Positions 26,275-36,100 of a stretch of 64,000 nt of DNA are shown here, piece by piece. The notes under the pieces are model-generated. The model had not been told where the DNA came from and made no database searches. It saw only the letters and a list, made by a program, of their open reading frames with translations. The translations under genes and the position numbers were made by a program. How positions within the stretch are numbered: the first letter of the stretch is position 1; every line of letters begins with the position of its first letter. This DNA is from JAABTH01 sp964390725 (lineage in GTDB: Bacteria; Bacillota; Dethiobacteria; DTU022). The stretch spans positions 1 through 64,000 of the forward strand of contig CAYMIW010000006.1 in the NCBI GenBank assembly GCA_964390725.1. Direction: 5' to 3'.

Positions 26275-27150
26275 TTAAATAATGATTTTTTCCGGCCAGG
26301 ATGCCATCCTTAGAATCCTGTTGCCGTATTCACGCTGCATTTCACCAAAGACCTTAACCGTAGTTGCATCAGCAGGGTTATAGATGATCAGGTAAAGGTC
26401 TCCTTCAGTAGTATTTATGATGGTTTCGGTTGAATAAAACCTGACATGTCCGTAATCGGGATGATTAAAATCGAATAGTTCGTAAGTTAAATCTAGATGC
26501 TCTTCAAAACGGTGGCTTGAGTACCAGTCGATATCAAACTGTTTATCTTTCAGCAGTTCCCTCAGCAGGTATTGAAAATATTCCATGTGACGGTAGCGTA
26601 AAGTCGTTCTTCTAAACATTAAAATTGCCATGTCGGCAGCTTCTCTCCAGTTTGAACCAACAATTTCCCGAAAACCTAAATGCGGCGAGTATATAAAGTT
26701 GATCATATTCAAACCTGCCGGTATATCTGCAACCTGATCTATTATTTCGGTAGGTATCTTGTAAATTTTTTGAGCAGTTATATTCGAGGCAACTATGTCA
26801 GCATAAACATCAGTGATATATGCTGGAAACTGCAGTGATTCTAACATAGTCATTAACTTGTACAACTGGTTGATGGGGTCTTCTGTTCTGTACATTTCAC
26901 GGTCATCTATTCCGACGGCAGCTGCAAAAAACTCTTTTTTTTCCATGTTTGTCAGCTTAAAAGCATCAGCCAGCAATTGTAGCGTCTGGTTATCGAGGTA
27001 TTTGCGATCGCCTCTTTCCAGGCGGCCTAACTGATTGGAAGTCAGATGAATTACCTTACTGAGGCTTTCTCTTGTCCATTTGTTGCCGTAATCATCATTG
27101 CAGTTATTCCGGAGAGTCTTAACAAGAAGGCCGAATTCGCATAGATTCAT
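26275..27150 (-). CDS. XRE-family regulator with MmyB-like ligand domain
   Basis: A 291-residue protein with an N-terminal helix-turn-helix (about residues 20-60, with WTRESLSKVIHLTSNQLGRLERGDR) and a PAS-like MmyB domain beyond it, as in regulators thought to bind a small, possibly fatty, ligand. ATG 27150 has AAAGGGTGA ahead; GTG 27159 is the alternative. It is convergent with the surface cluster and divergent from the SARP-like gene, so it may control either. A tandem TTTCGCA motif lies at 27190-27205 in its own upstream region. Confidence 0.82.
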   Translation of the reverse strand: MNLCEFGLLVKTLRNNCNDDYGNKWTRESLSKVIHLTSNQLGRLERGDRKYLDNQTLQLLADAFKLTNMEKKEFFAAAVGIDDREMYRTEDPINQLYKLMTMLESLQFPAYITDVYADIVASNITAQKIYKIPTEIIDQVADIPAGLNMINFIYSPHLGFREIVGSNWREAADMAILMFRRTTLRYRHMEYFQYLLRELLKDKQFDIDWYSSHRFEEHLDLTYELFDFNHPDYGHVRFYSTETIINTTEGDLYLIIYNPADATTVKVFGEMQREYGNRILRMASWPEKIII

Positions 27151-27524
27151 CCATTTCACCCTTTATAAGGTTTTTTCGCCGGGGTGTTCTTTCGCAATTT
27201 CGCATGTCGGTTTTAAAAAAAACGTATTTTCAGCAAATAGAAAATATAGAATCACATGTTATACTTTACAGACAAAGGCTTACAAAAGATGTTAAACAGC
27301 TAAGAACAAAATATTACCATCTTTACCATTATATCATTTATATGTTATCTTATCAATTATTCCGTTTTATCTCCTAACTAATATAGAATGATATTTTTAT
27401 AATAATTGTAAATATAAACACATATATGACACGTAAGCTAGTTATAATAAAAAAAAGCAAAACGATTAAATGCTTAAGCACAATAATCGGAATTTGCTAA
27501 TAATCGCTTTGTGGAGATTACAGT
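27151..27524. other. AT-rich divergent regulatory gap
   Basis: This 374-base gap between the two regulators is strongly AT-rich with many TATA-like hexamers, including TATAAT at 27443-27448. It holds no ORF that I support. It contains TTTCGCA-ATTTCGCA near the XRE gene. It must carry both divergent promoters, but no clear -35/-10 pair could be fixed. Confidence 0.4.
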
Positions 27525-28796
27525 ATGAATAGTTCATTAAAAGTAGATAACCATGGTCTTGAATTGCTTGCTGAAGATCAGGATAACCGTAATGCAGGTG
27601 TTTTGAAAATCTGCACCCTTGGCCATTTTTCCGTAGTTAAAGAGACGCAATGGCTGTCAGAAAAATGTAAGCGATCCAATAAAATATGGGAGCTTTTCAA
27701 ATACTTGCTCACGAATCGCGGTAAACCGTTGCCGGTGGAAAGAATCATAGACGATTTATGGCCGGATCAGGATTATAACGATTACAGTTCTGCCCTGCAT
27801 ACTCTTTCTCACCGGATGCGCAAACTTTTCTTCGAGGAATATTCCAATACTGAAAAACCTTTTCAGCTTGACGTGAGCCAGGGATGTTATTGTATCAATT
27901 TAAAAAATAACTGTTGGCTTGATATAGATCAATTTTCTGCCTTAACTTACAAAGCGCTGGAAATAAGAATTGATAACCCCGATTCAGCCTGTAACTTATT
28001 CAAGAAAGCAATTAATATTTATGGTGGCGATTACTTGCCCGAATATGCAATAAAAAAATGGGTGCTTCCGGCAAAAAGACACTACCGTAACCTTTACCTG
28101 CAAAACCTTCATGGTGTAATTGATATTCTTTTCAAAAGCAAAAAATACGGAGAAGTATGCTCTCTATCTGAAAAAGCTTTCCGGATCGAAAGTTTTATCG
28201 AAGCAGAAACTCTTCACAGTAATTATATGAAAGCTCTATACAAGGATGGCAGAACCAAAGAAGCGCTTACCCACTATGAATTTCTCTCTTCTGCCCTTTA
28301 CCAGGAATATGGCACAAAACCTCCGGTAGCTATGCGCGATATGTACAGGCGTGTTAAAAATCATCCCGGCACCAGCAAAGTGGATTTTAACGTGATCAGT
28401 GATAAATATGAAGAAAAAGCAAGCACCAGTGGTGCCTTTATCTGCGATGAAGATTTCTTCCGTTTTCTTTACCGGCTGGAAACACGGCGTAATGAAAGGA
28501 CAAGGGCTCACATTACTCTTGGCCTGTTCACCTTAAACTGGCTTGATTTTAATAGTTACAGCGCAAAGGGGCTAAACCGGGCTATGGATAACCTTGAAAA
28601 TATTCTTCTCAGTAATTTGCGCAGAGGCGACGTTATTACACGTCTTGGTGAGTCACAGTATCTCTCCCTACTGGTTGATCTGGATCGTCGTCAGGTCAAC
28701 TATGTTTTTGAAAGAATAAAACAGTCCTTCAGGGAAAATAATAAAAATGATGAAATAATGCTGGAGGTTAACAGGAAAAGCAGGTATCCTGACTGA
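27525..28796 (+). CDS. SARP/BTAD-type activator with degenerate GGDEF-like C-terminus
   Basis: 423 residues. Residues 25-120 form an OmpR-like winged helix (KICTLGHFSVVKETQWL; NKIWELFKYLLTNRGKPLPVERI; SSALHTLSHRMRKLF). Residues 125-270 form the bacterial transcriptional activator (BTAD) domain of TPR-like helices, with FSALTYKALEI and YMKALYKDGRTKEALTHYEFL. The last 100 residues (HITLGLFTLNWLDF, LRRGDVITRLGESQYLSLLV) resemble a GGDEF domain in which the signature is lost. Ribosome site GTGGAG is modest. It is a good candidate to bind the 11-bp repeats at 20163, since SARP proteins bind such repeats. Confidence 0.8.
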   Translation: MNSSLKVDNHGLELLAEDQDNRNAGVLKICTLGHFSVVKETQWLSEKCKRSNKIWELFKYLLTNRGKPLPVERIIDDLWPDQDYNDYSSALHTLSHRMRKLFFEEYSNTEKPFQLDVSQGCYCINLKNNCWLDIDQFSALTYKALEIRIDNPDSACNLFKKAINIYGGDYLPEYAIKKWVLPAKRHYRNLYLQNLHGVIDILFKSKKYGEVCSLSEKAFRIESFIEAETLHSNYMKALYKDGRTKEALTHYEFLSSALYQEYGTKPPVAMRDMYRRVKNHPGTSKVDFNVISDKYEEKASTSGAFICDEDFFRFLYRLETRRNERTRAHITLGLFTLNWLDFNSYSAKGLNRAMDNLENILLSNLRRGDVITRLGESQYLSLLVDLDRRQVNYVFERIKQSFRENNKNDEIMLEVNRKSRYPD

Positions 28797-28842
28797 GGCC
28801 TGGCATACCTTGAAACTTTGGAACCGGTTTTAATTGCTGTTT

Positions 28843-28866
28843 AAAATGCCCCCGAAGGGGCGTTTT
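28843..28866. terminator. bidirectional intrinsic terminator
   Basis: A ten-pair stem (AAAATGCCCC against GGGGCGTTTT, one G-T pair) with a CGAA loop lies between the convergent SARP-like and DegV genes and has T runs on both strands. Confidence 0.85.
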
Positions 28867-28918
28867 GTTGTACCCGGGCTATTATTGCCTCAAGCAGACT
28901 AGGCTGATTATTTATTCT

Positions 28919-29788
28919 TTAAAGCATGCCCTGCAGGGTTTCAAAAGAAGGTTGAATCATCAGGCTGAGAGCGCCTGGCCCAATATGAGAGCCGATTCCC
29001 GGACCAACTGGTCCTTCGTATAAATCGGCAATCTGATAATGTGCTTGCAGCGCTTCGAGCAGCAATTTTGCCCTATCTTCGGCATCGCAATGAACCACTG
29101 AGAGGTTAACCTCATTTTCCGGGTTTACCTTTTTCAGGGCAGCTTCCACCAGGCAGGGAATTACTTTTGAGCGTCCCCTGACCTTGTCATACACACCGAC
29201 CATACCTTCTTCATCGGCGTAAAGGATTGGTTTTAGCTGCAGTAAAGATCCGAGCAGTGAAGCAGCTTTGCCGATTCTGCCGTTACGCTGCAGGAACTCT
29301 AAGGTGTCCACGGCAAAGACGCTGAAAGTATTGGCAATTGATATATTTGTCATTGCCAGCACTTCTTCCAGGGGTATACCTCTATTTAGCGCTTCAGCAG
29401 CAATTAATACCGAGCGACCTACGCCCTGTGATGCGTTTAAAGTGTCAATAGTGATTACTTTTGGCGCTACCTGTTCAGCTGCAATTTTGGCCGAATTGAG
29501 AGTTCCGCTTAAAGTGCCCGAAACATGGATACTGAGAATTGTATCTTCCGGGCCGGCAATTTCTTCGTAAGCCAACCGGAAGGCTTCGGGTGAAGGTTGA
29601 GAAGTTTTAGGCATATGAATTTCTGAAGATAGTTTTTGAAAGAACTCGTTGGAGGTGAGGTCAACCCCGTCAGTGTAAAGTTTTTCCCCGAATGATACGG
29701 TGAGCGGGACAATTGTAATATTATACTTGTCCGCCTGTTCTCTGGAAATATCAGCCGTGCTGTCTGTTACTGTACGAATAGATGACAT
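28919..29788 (-). CDS. DegV family fatty-acid-binding protein
   Basis: A 289-residue protein of normal DegV length. The opening TVTDSTADISREQADKY, the TSQPSPEAF segment and the IHVSGTLSGTLNSA loop are family marks. DegV proteins bind a fatty acid in a deep cleft, and FakB members hand it to the FakA kinase. No fakA is near. The ATG at 29788 follows AAAGGAG on the minus strand. The divergent gap of about 200 bases to the next gene must hold promoters for both. Confidence 0.92.
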   Translation of the reverse strand: MSSIRTVTDSTADISREQADKYNITIVPLTVSFGEKLYTDGVDLTSNEFFQKLSSEIHMPKTSQPSPEAFRLAYEEIAGPEDTILSIHVSGTLSGTLNSAKIAAEQVAPKVITIDTLNASQGVGRSVLIAAEALNRGIPLEEVLAMTNISIANTFSVFAVDTLEFLQRNGRIGKAASLLGSLLQLKPILYADEEGMVGVYDKVRGRSKVIPCLVEAALKKVNPENEVNLSVVHCDAEDRAKLLLEALQAHYQIADLYEGPVGPGIGSHIGPGALSLMIQPSFETLQGML

Positions 29789-29986
29789 TAGATTTCTCCT
29801 TTAACGATAGATTTACTACCATATATGAATCATAACATAACATCATTGCTTTGTGACGTTATTTATAATTGGCAGTTAACTGAGGCAGCGGCCTGCTATT
29901 TTCCTACTTTTTTAAAACTGGCCAGGTTTTATGATTAATAAATATGTGATAGAATACGGGTTAAGAGAGCAGAAGGGGGGGTAAGA

Positions 29987-30421
29987 ATGATTAAAATGGA
30001 GGTAAAAACAGTAACGGCAGATCAGACTGGTAATTTCCTGATTCTGCTGATGGATGATGAAGAGAAAAAGGTTTTGCCTATATCAATCGGCCCACTTGAA
30101 GCCCAGGCCATTGCCCTTGTTTTGCAGGGTGAAGTACCGCCCCGTCCATTAACCCATGACCTGATGAAAACAGTTTTTGAACAGCTCGGTGCAATTCTGG
30201 AGAAAATAGTTATCACCGATATCCGCGACAGCACCTTTTATGCTGAGCTGCATCTGCGTCAGAATGATCAAACCACGATCCTTGATTCGCGCCCCAGTGA
30301 CGCCATAGCCCTGGCCTTACGCTGTGATACCCCCATATTTATGGAAACCAGGCTGGTGGAATTTACCTATGATTTCCAGGATATCATTGCCCACGAAGAT
30401 GGCGATGAAAAGCTGCACTGA
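29987..30421 (+). CDS. bifunctional nuclease (DUF151) family protein
   Basis: A 144-residue protein with the DUF151 signature: VLPISIGPLEAQAIALVLQG, RPLTHDLM, and the C-terminal SRPSDAIALALR. Members cut DNA and RNA in vitro or act in regulation; the function in Clostridia is not established. Strong AGAAGGGGGGG site ahead of ATG 29987. It ends one base before the convergent EamA gene. Confidence 0.92.
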   Translation: MIKMEVKTVTADQTGNFLILLMDDEEKKVLPISIGPLEAQAIALVLQGEVPPRPLTHDLMKTVFEQLGAILEKIVITDIRDSTFYAELHLRQNDQTTILDSRPSDAIALALRCDTPIFMETRLVEFTYDFQDIIAHEDGDEKLH

Positions 30422-30422
30422 T

Positions 30423-31346
30423 TCAAACCTTCATTCCCGTTTTTGTTACTGTTGCCAGCTGAACCGGTTTAACCTTCGCCAGTTGGACTAGAACAACCCC
30501 AATGATGATAATTACCGCGGAGATAAGATTTTGTATGGTAACCGATTCTTTCAAAATCAGTGCCCCCAGGACCACGGCTACCAGCGGGTTTATATAAGCG
30601 TAGGTTCCTGCCTTTGCTGCCGGGAGCGCCTTGATCATGTAATTAAAAGCAGTATAGGCAAGAATTGAACCGATAAAGAGCAGGTAGAGCAGGGCGGCTA
30701 TCCCTCCGGCCGAAGCTCCTGCCATGGAAATACCTCCAAATATTGAAGCCACCAGCAAAAAGACAATTCCCGCTGATAACATTTGTAAACCTACCTGGGG
30801 CATCATTGCGCCGCTTACAGTGCGACGCTTTAAATAAATAGAGGCTATTGCCCAGTTCAGGGAAGCTGCCAGAACACTTAAAACGGCAGGTAGAGTTTTG
30901 CTGTCCAGGGAAAAGTGGGGGCTGATTAAAAATACAACGCCTACAAAGCCAATCACCAGGCCAACCCAGCCCAGCCAGTTGAGCCGGTGTTCTTTCGGAA
31001 AAACAGCTTCTATCAGGGCCATAAAAAGCGGGACTGAGGCAATCAGCAGGGCAGTCAACCCTGAATCAATAGTCTGTTCCGCCCAGCAGACCAGGCCATT
31101 GCTGATAAAAAGTAGCATGACCCCGGCCAGGATAATCGAGCCATAATCCTGTTTTGATTGGGGAAACTGCCATCCCCGGATCCTGGCAAAAATCAAAATC
31201 AACGCCCCGGCTATGCCGAAACGCAGGCCGGCAAAGGTCAGGAAAGGCATATCGCTTACTCCTATTTTTATGGCCAGATACGTAGAACCCCAGACGATGC
31301 AGACAGTCAGATAAGAAAACAGGGCAAGGTTTTTGTTGTATTGCAA
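30423..31346 (-). CDS. EamA/DMT-family transporter
   Basis: A 307-residue membrane protein with ten predicted helices in two EamA repeats (VWGSTYLAIKIGV near the N-terminus and a second repeat from about residue 150). Such proteins export amino acids or other small metabolites. TTG start with CAGGAGG upstream. No substrate clue is given by the neighbours. Confidence 0.9.
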   Translation of the reverse strand: MQYNKNLALFSYLTVCIVWGSTYLAIKIGVSDMPFLTFAGLRFGIAGALILIFARIRGWQFPQSKQDYGSIILAGVMLLFISNGLVCWAEQTIDSGLTALLIASVPLFMALIEAVFPKEHRLNWLGWVGLVIGFVGVVFLISPHFSLDSKTLPAVLSVLAASLNWAIASIYLKRRTVSGAMMPQVGLQMLSAGIVFLLVASIFGGISMAGASAGGIAALLYLLFIGSILAYTAFNYMIKALPAAKAGTYAYINPLVAVVLGALILKESVTIQNLISAVIIIIGVVLVQLAKVKPVQLATVTKTGMKV

Positions 31347-31376
31347 AGGTTTTCCTCCTGCTGGTTCAAGATCATA

Positions 31377-31405
31377 AAAATCCCGCCCCTGAGGTCGGAT
31401 TTTTA
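31377..31405 (-). terminator. terminator-like hairpin after the VTC gene
   Basis: On the minus strand AAAAATCC...GGATTTTT-type arms around a GC core lie about 40 bases past the VTC stop, and end in T residues. It would end the cotH-DUF4956-VTC operon and also lies in the leader of the EamA gene. Confidence 0.5.
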
Positions 31406-31445
31406 AATTATAATCCTATTAACGGTAATGATCAATATTTAATAC

Positions 31446-32183
31446 TCAATAGGGGCTGATCATGTCGGGTCTGACCGCTTCAATACCTTGGGTATATTTA
31501 CTGTTGGCCACATACTGCAGGCCGTGACTGCGGACCAGGCGGCTGACCCAGGCGGGTTGGTTGTTGCGACATTTTATTTCTAAAATAATAATTTTGTGGT
31601 GATGCTTTTTAAAAAGAGCAGGATGAGGAAACAGGTTTTCAGACAAGCAGCTTTGAACATTGTGGTCAAGGGTTATCCTTAAATCATCCCGGCTGCGCGG
31701 TTTGAAACCTTCACGGTAATACTCCACCAGCACTTTCGGCTGCATTGCGCGCAGGTAGTATATTCTTTCAAATTCCTGTAGAATAGGGTTTTCAACAGCA
31801 GGCCAATGGCGGTTATGCATAAACTCGCTATATTCTTTTGTTGAGACGAAAGTGCTGTATTTCTCTATTGCTTCACCCCAACGATTTTTCAGCTCTACCC
31901 GGATTACAGTACTGTCGTCCTGATTTTCGCTGTAAGTGCGAATACGGCACTTGATCCGGCCAAAATTACCCTCTATTTTTTCATAATATGCCTGAAAAAT
32001 ATCGTTATCGAAGTAGAGGCTGCGGACCAGGTAGCGGCCTTGCTTTGCCTGCCGGGTGAATTGATCAGGCTCCATAAATTGCACCAGGTCGCTTTTCAAC
32101 CGATAGTACTGGTGCAGGGTAAGCCGGTATTTATATTCAAATCGCCAGGGTATAACCTGGTCTTTATTCTTTGCCGGTGCCAT
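31446..32183 (-). CDS. VTC-domain polyphosphate polymerase-like protein
   Basis: A 245-residue protein consisting of one VTC tunnel domain, the catalytic part of yeast Vtc4, which makes polyphosphate from ATP. Visible conserved segments are RFEYKYRLT, LVRSLYFDN, KCRIRTYSEN, RVELKNRWG and EIKCRNNQP, which supply the basic tunnel and the metal-binding acids. There is no SPX domain and no membrane helix. It is the last gene of the cotH-DUF4956-VTC operon, a combination seen in other Firmicutes. Confidence 0.9.
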   Translation of the reverse strand: MAPAKNKDQVIPWRFEYKYRLTLHQYYRLKSDLVQFMEPDQFTRQAKQGRYLVRSLYFDNDIFQAYYEKIEGNFGRIKCRIRTYSENQDDSTVIRVELKNRWGEAIEKYSTFVSTKEYSEFMHNRHWPAVENPILQEFERIYYLRAMQPKVLVEYYREGFKPRSRDDLRITLDHNVQSCLSENLFPHPALFKKHHHKIIILEIKCRNNQPAWVSRLVRSHGLQYVANSKYTQGIEAVRPDMISPY

Positions 32184-32225
32184 TTTGACTAACCTTTCCT
32201 CAGTAAAATAAGTTAAAGCCGGCTC

Positions 32226-32906
32226 TTACATCGGCAGGGCTAATTGCGGAGCCAGCAGCGTAACTTTTTGTACCCCGTCGATAGCCTTGAGAGCTGCAAT
32301 CATTTCTACTGCGGTTTCTTCCTGGGCTTTGCTGAATCGCAGTTCATAAACAACCTCCCAGCCATCATCAACCAGGTCTTGAGAGCGAATCCTGGAGCGG
32401 GTACTGTATTTTTCAATCAGTTCTTTGGTTTCAGCGCCCGGGTTATCGCTACTGCCTGCCATAACCAGAACAAAATCAGCATGCTTCGGTCGTCCATATT
32501 CAAAAAGGAATAACAGGAAGATAATAATTGCGATAAAAACTGTGGCCAGTAGGGCTAAGGTCCAATTTTCAGTACCACAACCCAGCCCGACTACGATTGC
32601 CCAGAACAGGTAAACCATATCGCGTGTATCTTTAATTGGTGTGCGGAAACGGATTATGGCCAGTGATCCGATTAATCCCAGGGAAAGAACCAGGTCCCCA
32701 CGGATGAAAAACATTACCAGGGCAACTACCGGTGTAATTAAAACCAGGGTTGTTAAAAAAGCCGGTTCATAATTCATGCCGCGGTGAGTATTCCTGTAAA
32801 TCATGGCGATGAAAAAAGAGAGCAGCAGGCTCATCACCAGGGCGGTGAAAAGGCTTAAGGTAAGCTCTCCCGGGATAATAAAAGATTCAGTGATGTTTTG
32901 CCACAT
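32226..32906 (-). CDS. DUF4956 membrane protein
   Basis: A 226-residue protein with about four membrane helices in the N-terminal two thirds, the conserved segment LGLIGSLAIIRFRTPIKDTRDMVYLFW, and a cytosolic C-terminal domain with a ferredoxin-like pattern. DUF4956 genes recur beside VTC and CotH genes. A possible role is a membrane partner for polymer export or regulation of the VTC enzyme; that is inference. The cotH stop lies 33 bases upstream. Confidence 0.85.
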   Translation of the reverse strand: MWQNITESFIIPGELTLSLFTALVMSLLLSFFIAMIYRNTHRGMNYEPAFLTTLVLITPVVALVMFFIRGDLVLSLGLIGSLAIIRFRTPIKDTRDMVYLFWAIVVGLGCGTENWTLALLATVFIAIIIFLLFLFEYGRPKHADFVLVMAGSSDNPGAETKELIEKYSTRSRIRSQDLVDDGWEVVYELRFSKAQEETAVEMIAALKAIDGVQKVTLLAPQLALPM

Positions 32907-32938
32907 TGTATCAACCTCCAGTATTTGGCGATGCCCGG

Positions 32939-35911
32939 TTATTTAAAGATTTGCATATCTTCTTCACTAAGGTTAAATTTCCGACGTATCTGCTCAATTA
33001 CCACAGCCGGTCGCTGGCGGGCAAACTCACGCAGACTTTCAATCTCCCGCTGCCAGCGTTCCATTGAGCCACCCCAGCGTTCAATCTGCCGGGGCATTTC
33101 ATCTTCTATGTTTGATGAGAGTTCGTCAATCCTGGCAATCACCCTGTCCGGGGTAAATGTGTTAGCCAGGTGATAGGCAAAACGGTTGATGAACTCCTTT
33201 TTAAATTCTTCATTTTGTAATAACCTAACGGTCAGCGTTGTGCTGATATTCCCCCAGGCCCCTGTTCCGGATGGGTTGGTCATGGATGCCAGGATGTTGT
33301 AATTAACATGGCTGGGCCACATCCCCCAGTCAAGGTCGTAAATAATCCAGCGCCATTTACCTTCCGGGCTCTGTTCGCGCCAGTAGCGGATGTTGCCCTG
33401 GTCGGTCTGGGCAAAATACATTTGAACAATCAGGGCATCAATATAGCTGTTTATATCCATCCGGGTTTTAACATAGGTGTAGTTTTCGTCAAGCGATATA
33501 TCCTCGCTGCGTACGAAGTCGAGCAGATCCAGGTAATCATCGTTTGAACCGGACCTCACTACCCAATTAGCCTGCAACAAGTCGATTTTTTCAGGATCAA
33601 GGCCGTAGTTGCCGGCAATGAAATGGCTGTTAATCCTTTCCCTGATGTTATATATTCCCCAGTATTCACCGTTCAGGTAGAGAACGGCCTGGCGGTAATC
33701 CTGGTAATCAAGGTTAGTTTCTTCCAGCAGGCTGGTCATCAAGATATCCCTGATTTTGCTGTAAATGGAATCCTGCCCGGAGGTGCGCAGGGTTATCGCT
33801 TTAAAGGTGCTGAGCTCCTTGTTGGGAAAGAGGGGGTAATTTATCTCATTGAAACCGTAAATATTGCGGGCAAATACGTTAAAAATCTTCTGATCCATGC
33901 CCCGGCTGAACTGGCCGCCGATTTTGATCCCGGCATCCAGGCTGAGGCCAAGCCTTCCATCCGGTTCGTATAGCTCCAGGTGGACAGGTTTTTCCATGTC
34001 TTTCCAGAAGTTGGCTCCGTAATAGGGAAAACGATCGATGGCACCGTAGCCTTTAACGTAGATTCCCTCAACCGGATCCCAAAGGTCATGCGGGTCGAGC
34101 ATCGCCGATACAACGGTCAGGTTGTGTTTATCTCCAATAAAAAATGTCCTGTTTTCTACCGGTCCGGGCAGTTTACCTTCCTCAAAGGTTCTGGCCCTTA
34201 ATACAGTGGTTTCTTCCACCACAAGGGATTGATGGTAAACAGGTGAATGATCCTTCGGCTCCGAACCGTCGGTAGTATATTTTACAATTGCATCGGGGTT
34301 AGTTGATTCTATAGTTACAGTTATCGCTGTGTCATAAAACCCTCCGACAGGATAAACCTGCAGGGGAGATGAATAACCGCTGAAATACTCACCTTTAATT
34401 TCTCCACCCGGATTGGGTGAGGTAAAAAAATAACGTTCATCGCTATGTGAGGTTATTCTGCCGGCCGATAGGCCCGGAGAAAGTGCTCCTGTAGCCATTT
34501 GGTCGATCATTATGCCCGATGGATGATAAAGAACCAGTGTTTCACCACTTGCTTTGATTTTAAAATTTGTATGCAGGTTGCCACTGCCTGGATCACTGCG
34601 ATCTTTACCCGAGGCAAAGATTAACATTCGTTCGCCGGGCTCAATGGTAACTGACGGGAACTGCCAGCGGTAAGGTTGTTCCACCCGGTCTGACAAACCG
34701 TAGCCTTCCAGGTTTACAGAAAAACTCTCAGGGTTTAAAATCTCAATCCAGCCTTCAAAATCTCCATCTTCATCGGCCAGGGTTGCTACGTTTTCAGCCA
34801 TGACCTCACTGATCTGCAGCTCGGGAACAGGGCTTCCACTGAACTGTTCAAAACCGGCGCTGTAGTTTACTTCACCCGGTGTAGGTCGTGGATAATAGAG
34901 CCACTGTTCCGGATTGTCTTTATCCCTGCCGTAAGAAACATCGCTCTGCATATTACGAATTTCCAGAACATCTACAATAGCTCCGTCCGGTCTGCTTAAA
35001 ATTAAGGTGTCATCCCGGTCGTTCAGGCTAAAGTTGGTATGCAGATATTCATCCGTACTTTTGTACCTGTTTTTACCTGAAGCGAAAACAACCAGGAAGT
35101 CATCCGGCTTGATGATTATCTCAGGGAAGCGCCACTTAAAAGGGTTATCTGTTTTATCAGAAAGCCAGTAATCTTCCAGGTTAACCGGGTTGGGACCGGG
35201 ATTATAAAGCTCAATCCAGTCTTCCAGGTCTCCTTCTTCGTCAGGCAGGGAGGTGCGGTTGTCGGTGAGAATTTCGTTGATAAAAAAATTTTGCTCTTCA
35301 GCGTGGGGCATATCGGTAACTTGGTCATAGGCAGTGGCATTATTGGCTGCGCCAGGGCTGGCCTCTAAAAAAAATGCCCAGGTGCTGCTGTCATCTATCG
35401 TTCTCCCGTATGAAACATTTGAAAGCATGTCAGGAAAAACAACGCTATCTAAAATGGCTGCCTCGGGGTCGATCAGGTAAAGCTCGCCTCCCGAGGCACT
35501 CAACCTGAAATTTGTGTGCAGTTCGCCGTTGTCGGCGCTGAAGCGGTCTTTACCCGAAGCAAAAACAACCAGATGCTCACCTGGTTCAATTGTTATCTCT
35601 GGCAACCTCCACATGAAAGGATTATCACGTTCGCTGCTGACCCAGTAACCTTCCAGGTTGACTGTCTTATCAGAACGATTAAAGATCTCAAACCAATCGG
35701 GGTAATCACCGTCTTCATCCGATAACGTCATACGGTTGCTGGCCATTATTTCATTGATAACCAGGCTCTTACCACCGGTAAATAGACCACCAAGGCTAAA
35801 TATTGCAGTCAGCAGTAAAGCCAGCAGCAATAAGGTGATTAAAAAACGGCGGGCCAGGCGCGGTTCAGTAAGTCTGTTTATTCCAGGCAAATAATCACAC
35901 CACTTAAACAA
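32939..35911 (-). CDS. CotH-kinase surface protein with three lamin-tail domains
   Basis: 990 residues. After a basic N-terminus and one membrane helix (about 24-44) come three repeated lamin-tail domains, each opening INEIM/EVMAxN and holding DxxDWFEIFN-, EDWIELYN- or EGWIEILN-like cores (about 50-185, 205-345, 365-490). A chitobiase-type beta domain follows (GGFYDTAITVTIE, YTTDGSEPKD; about 510-590), then the CotH domain (about 610-940) with LRTSGQDSIYSKIRD, YLNGEYWGIYNIRERI and IYDLDWGMW. CotH is an atypical secreted protein kinase in spore coats. TTG start. First gene of the CotH-DUF4956-VTC operon. Confidence 0.92.
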   Translation of the reverse strand: MFKWCDYLPGINRLTEPRLARRFLITLLLLALLLTAIFSLGGLFTGGKSLVINEIMASNRMTLSDEDGDYPDWFEIFNRSDKTVNLEGYWVSSERDNPFMWRLPEITIEPGEHLVVFASGKDRFSADNGELHTNFRLSASGGELYLIDPEAAILDSVVFPDMLSNVSYGRTIDDSSTWAFFLEASPGAANNATAYDQVTDMPHAEEQNFFINEILTDNRTSLPDEEGDLEDWIELYNPGPNPVNLEDYWLSDKTDNPFKWRFPEIIIKPDDFLVVFASGKNRYKSTDEYLHTNFSLNDRDDTLILSRPDGAIVDVLEIRNMQSDVSYGRDKDNPEQWLYYPRPTPGEVNYSAGFEQFSGSPVPELQISEVMAENVATLADEDGDFEGWIEILNPESFSVNLEGYGLSDRVEQPYRWQFPSVTIEPGERMLIFASGKDRSDPGSGNLHTNFKIKASGETLVLYHPSGIMIDQMATGALSPGLSAGRITSHSDERYFFTSPNPGGEIKGEYFSGYSSPLQVYPVGGFYDTAITVTIESTNPDAIVKYTTDGSEPKDHSPVYHQSLVVEETTVLRARTFEEGKLPGPVENRTFFIGDKHNLTVVSAMLDPHDLWDPVEGIYVKGYGAIDRFPYYGANFWKDMEKPVHLELYEPDGRLGLSLDAGIKIGGQFSRGMDQKIFNVFARNIYGFNEINYPLFPNKELSTFKAITLRTSGQDSIYSKIRDILMTSLLEETNLDYQDYRQAVLYLNGEYWGIYNIRERINSHFIAGNYGLDPEKIDLLQANWVVRSGSNDDYLDLLDFVRSEDISLDENYTYVKTRMDINSYIDALIVQMYFAQTDQGNIRYWREQSPEGKWRWIIYDLDWGMWPSHVNYNILASMTNPSGTGAWGNISTTLTVRLLQNEEFKKEFINRFAYHLANTFTPDRVIARIDELSSNIEDEMPRQIERWGGSMERWQREIESLREFARQRPAVVIEQIRRKFNLSEEDMQIFK

Positions 35912-36100
35912 TAATTAACCTTTATTATATGCGATTCCGAGCTAAAATTAAACTAGTCGCCGACCCAACAGAAAAACAGGTTACCAGGCTACCCTGTTTA
36001 TATTGATGAAGGCTGCAGTAGAAAGGGGCATTAAAGATAAGTGTTTTGGATTTTATATTGAGAATAAGGAAAATAAAAGGTATATTGCTCGGGTGAAAAA

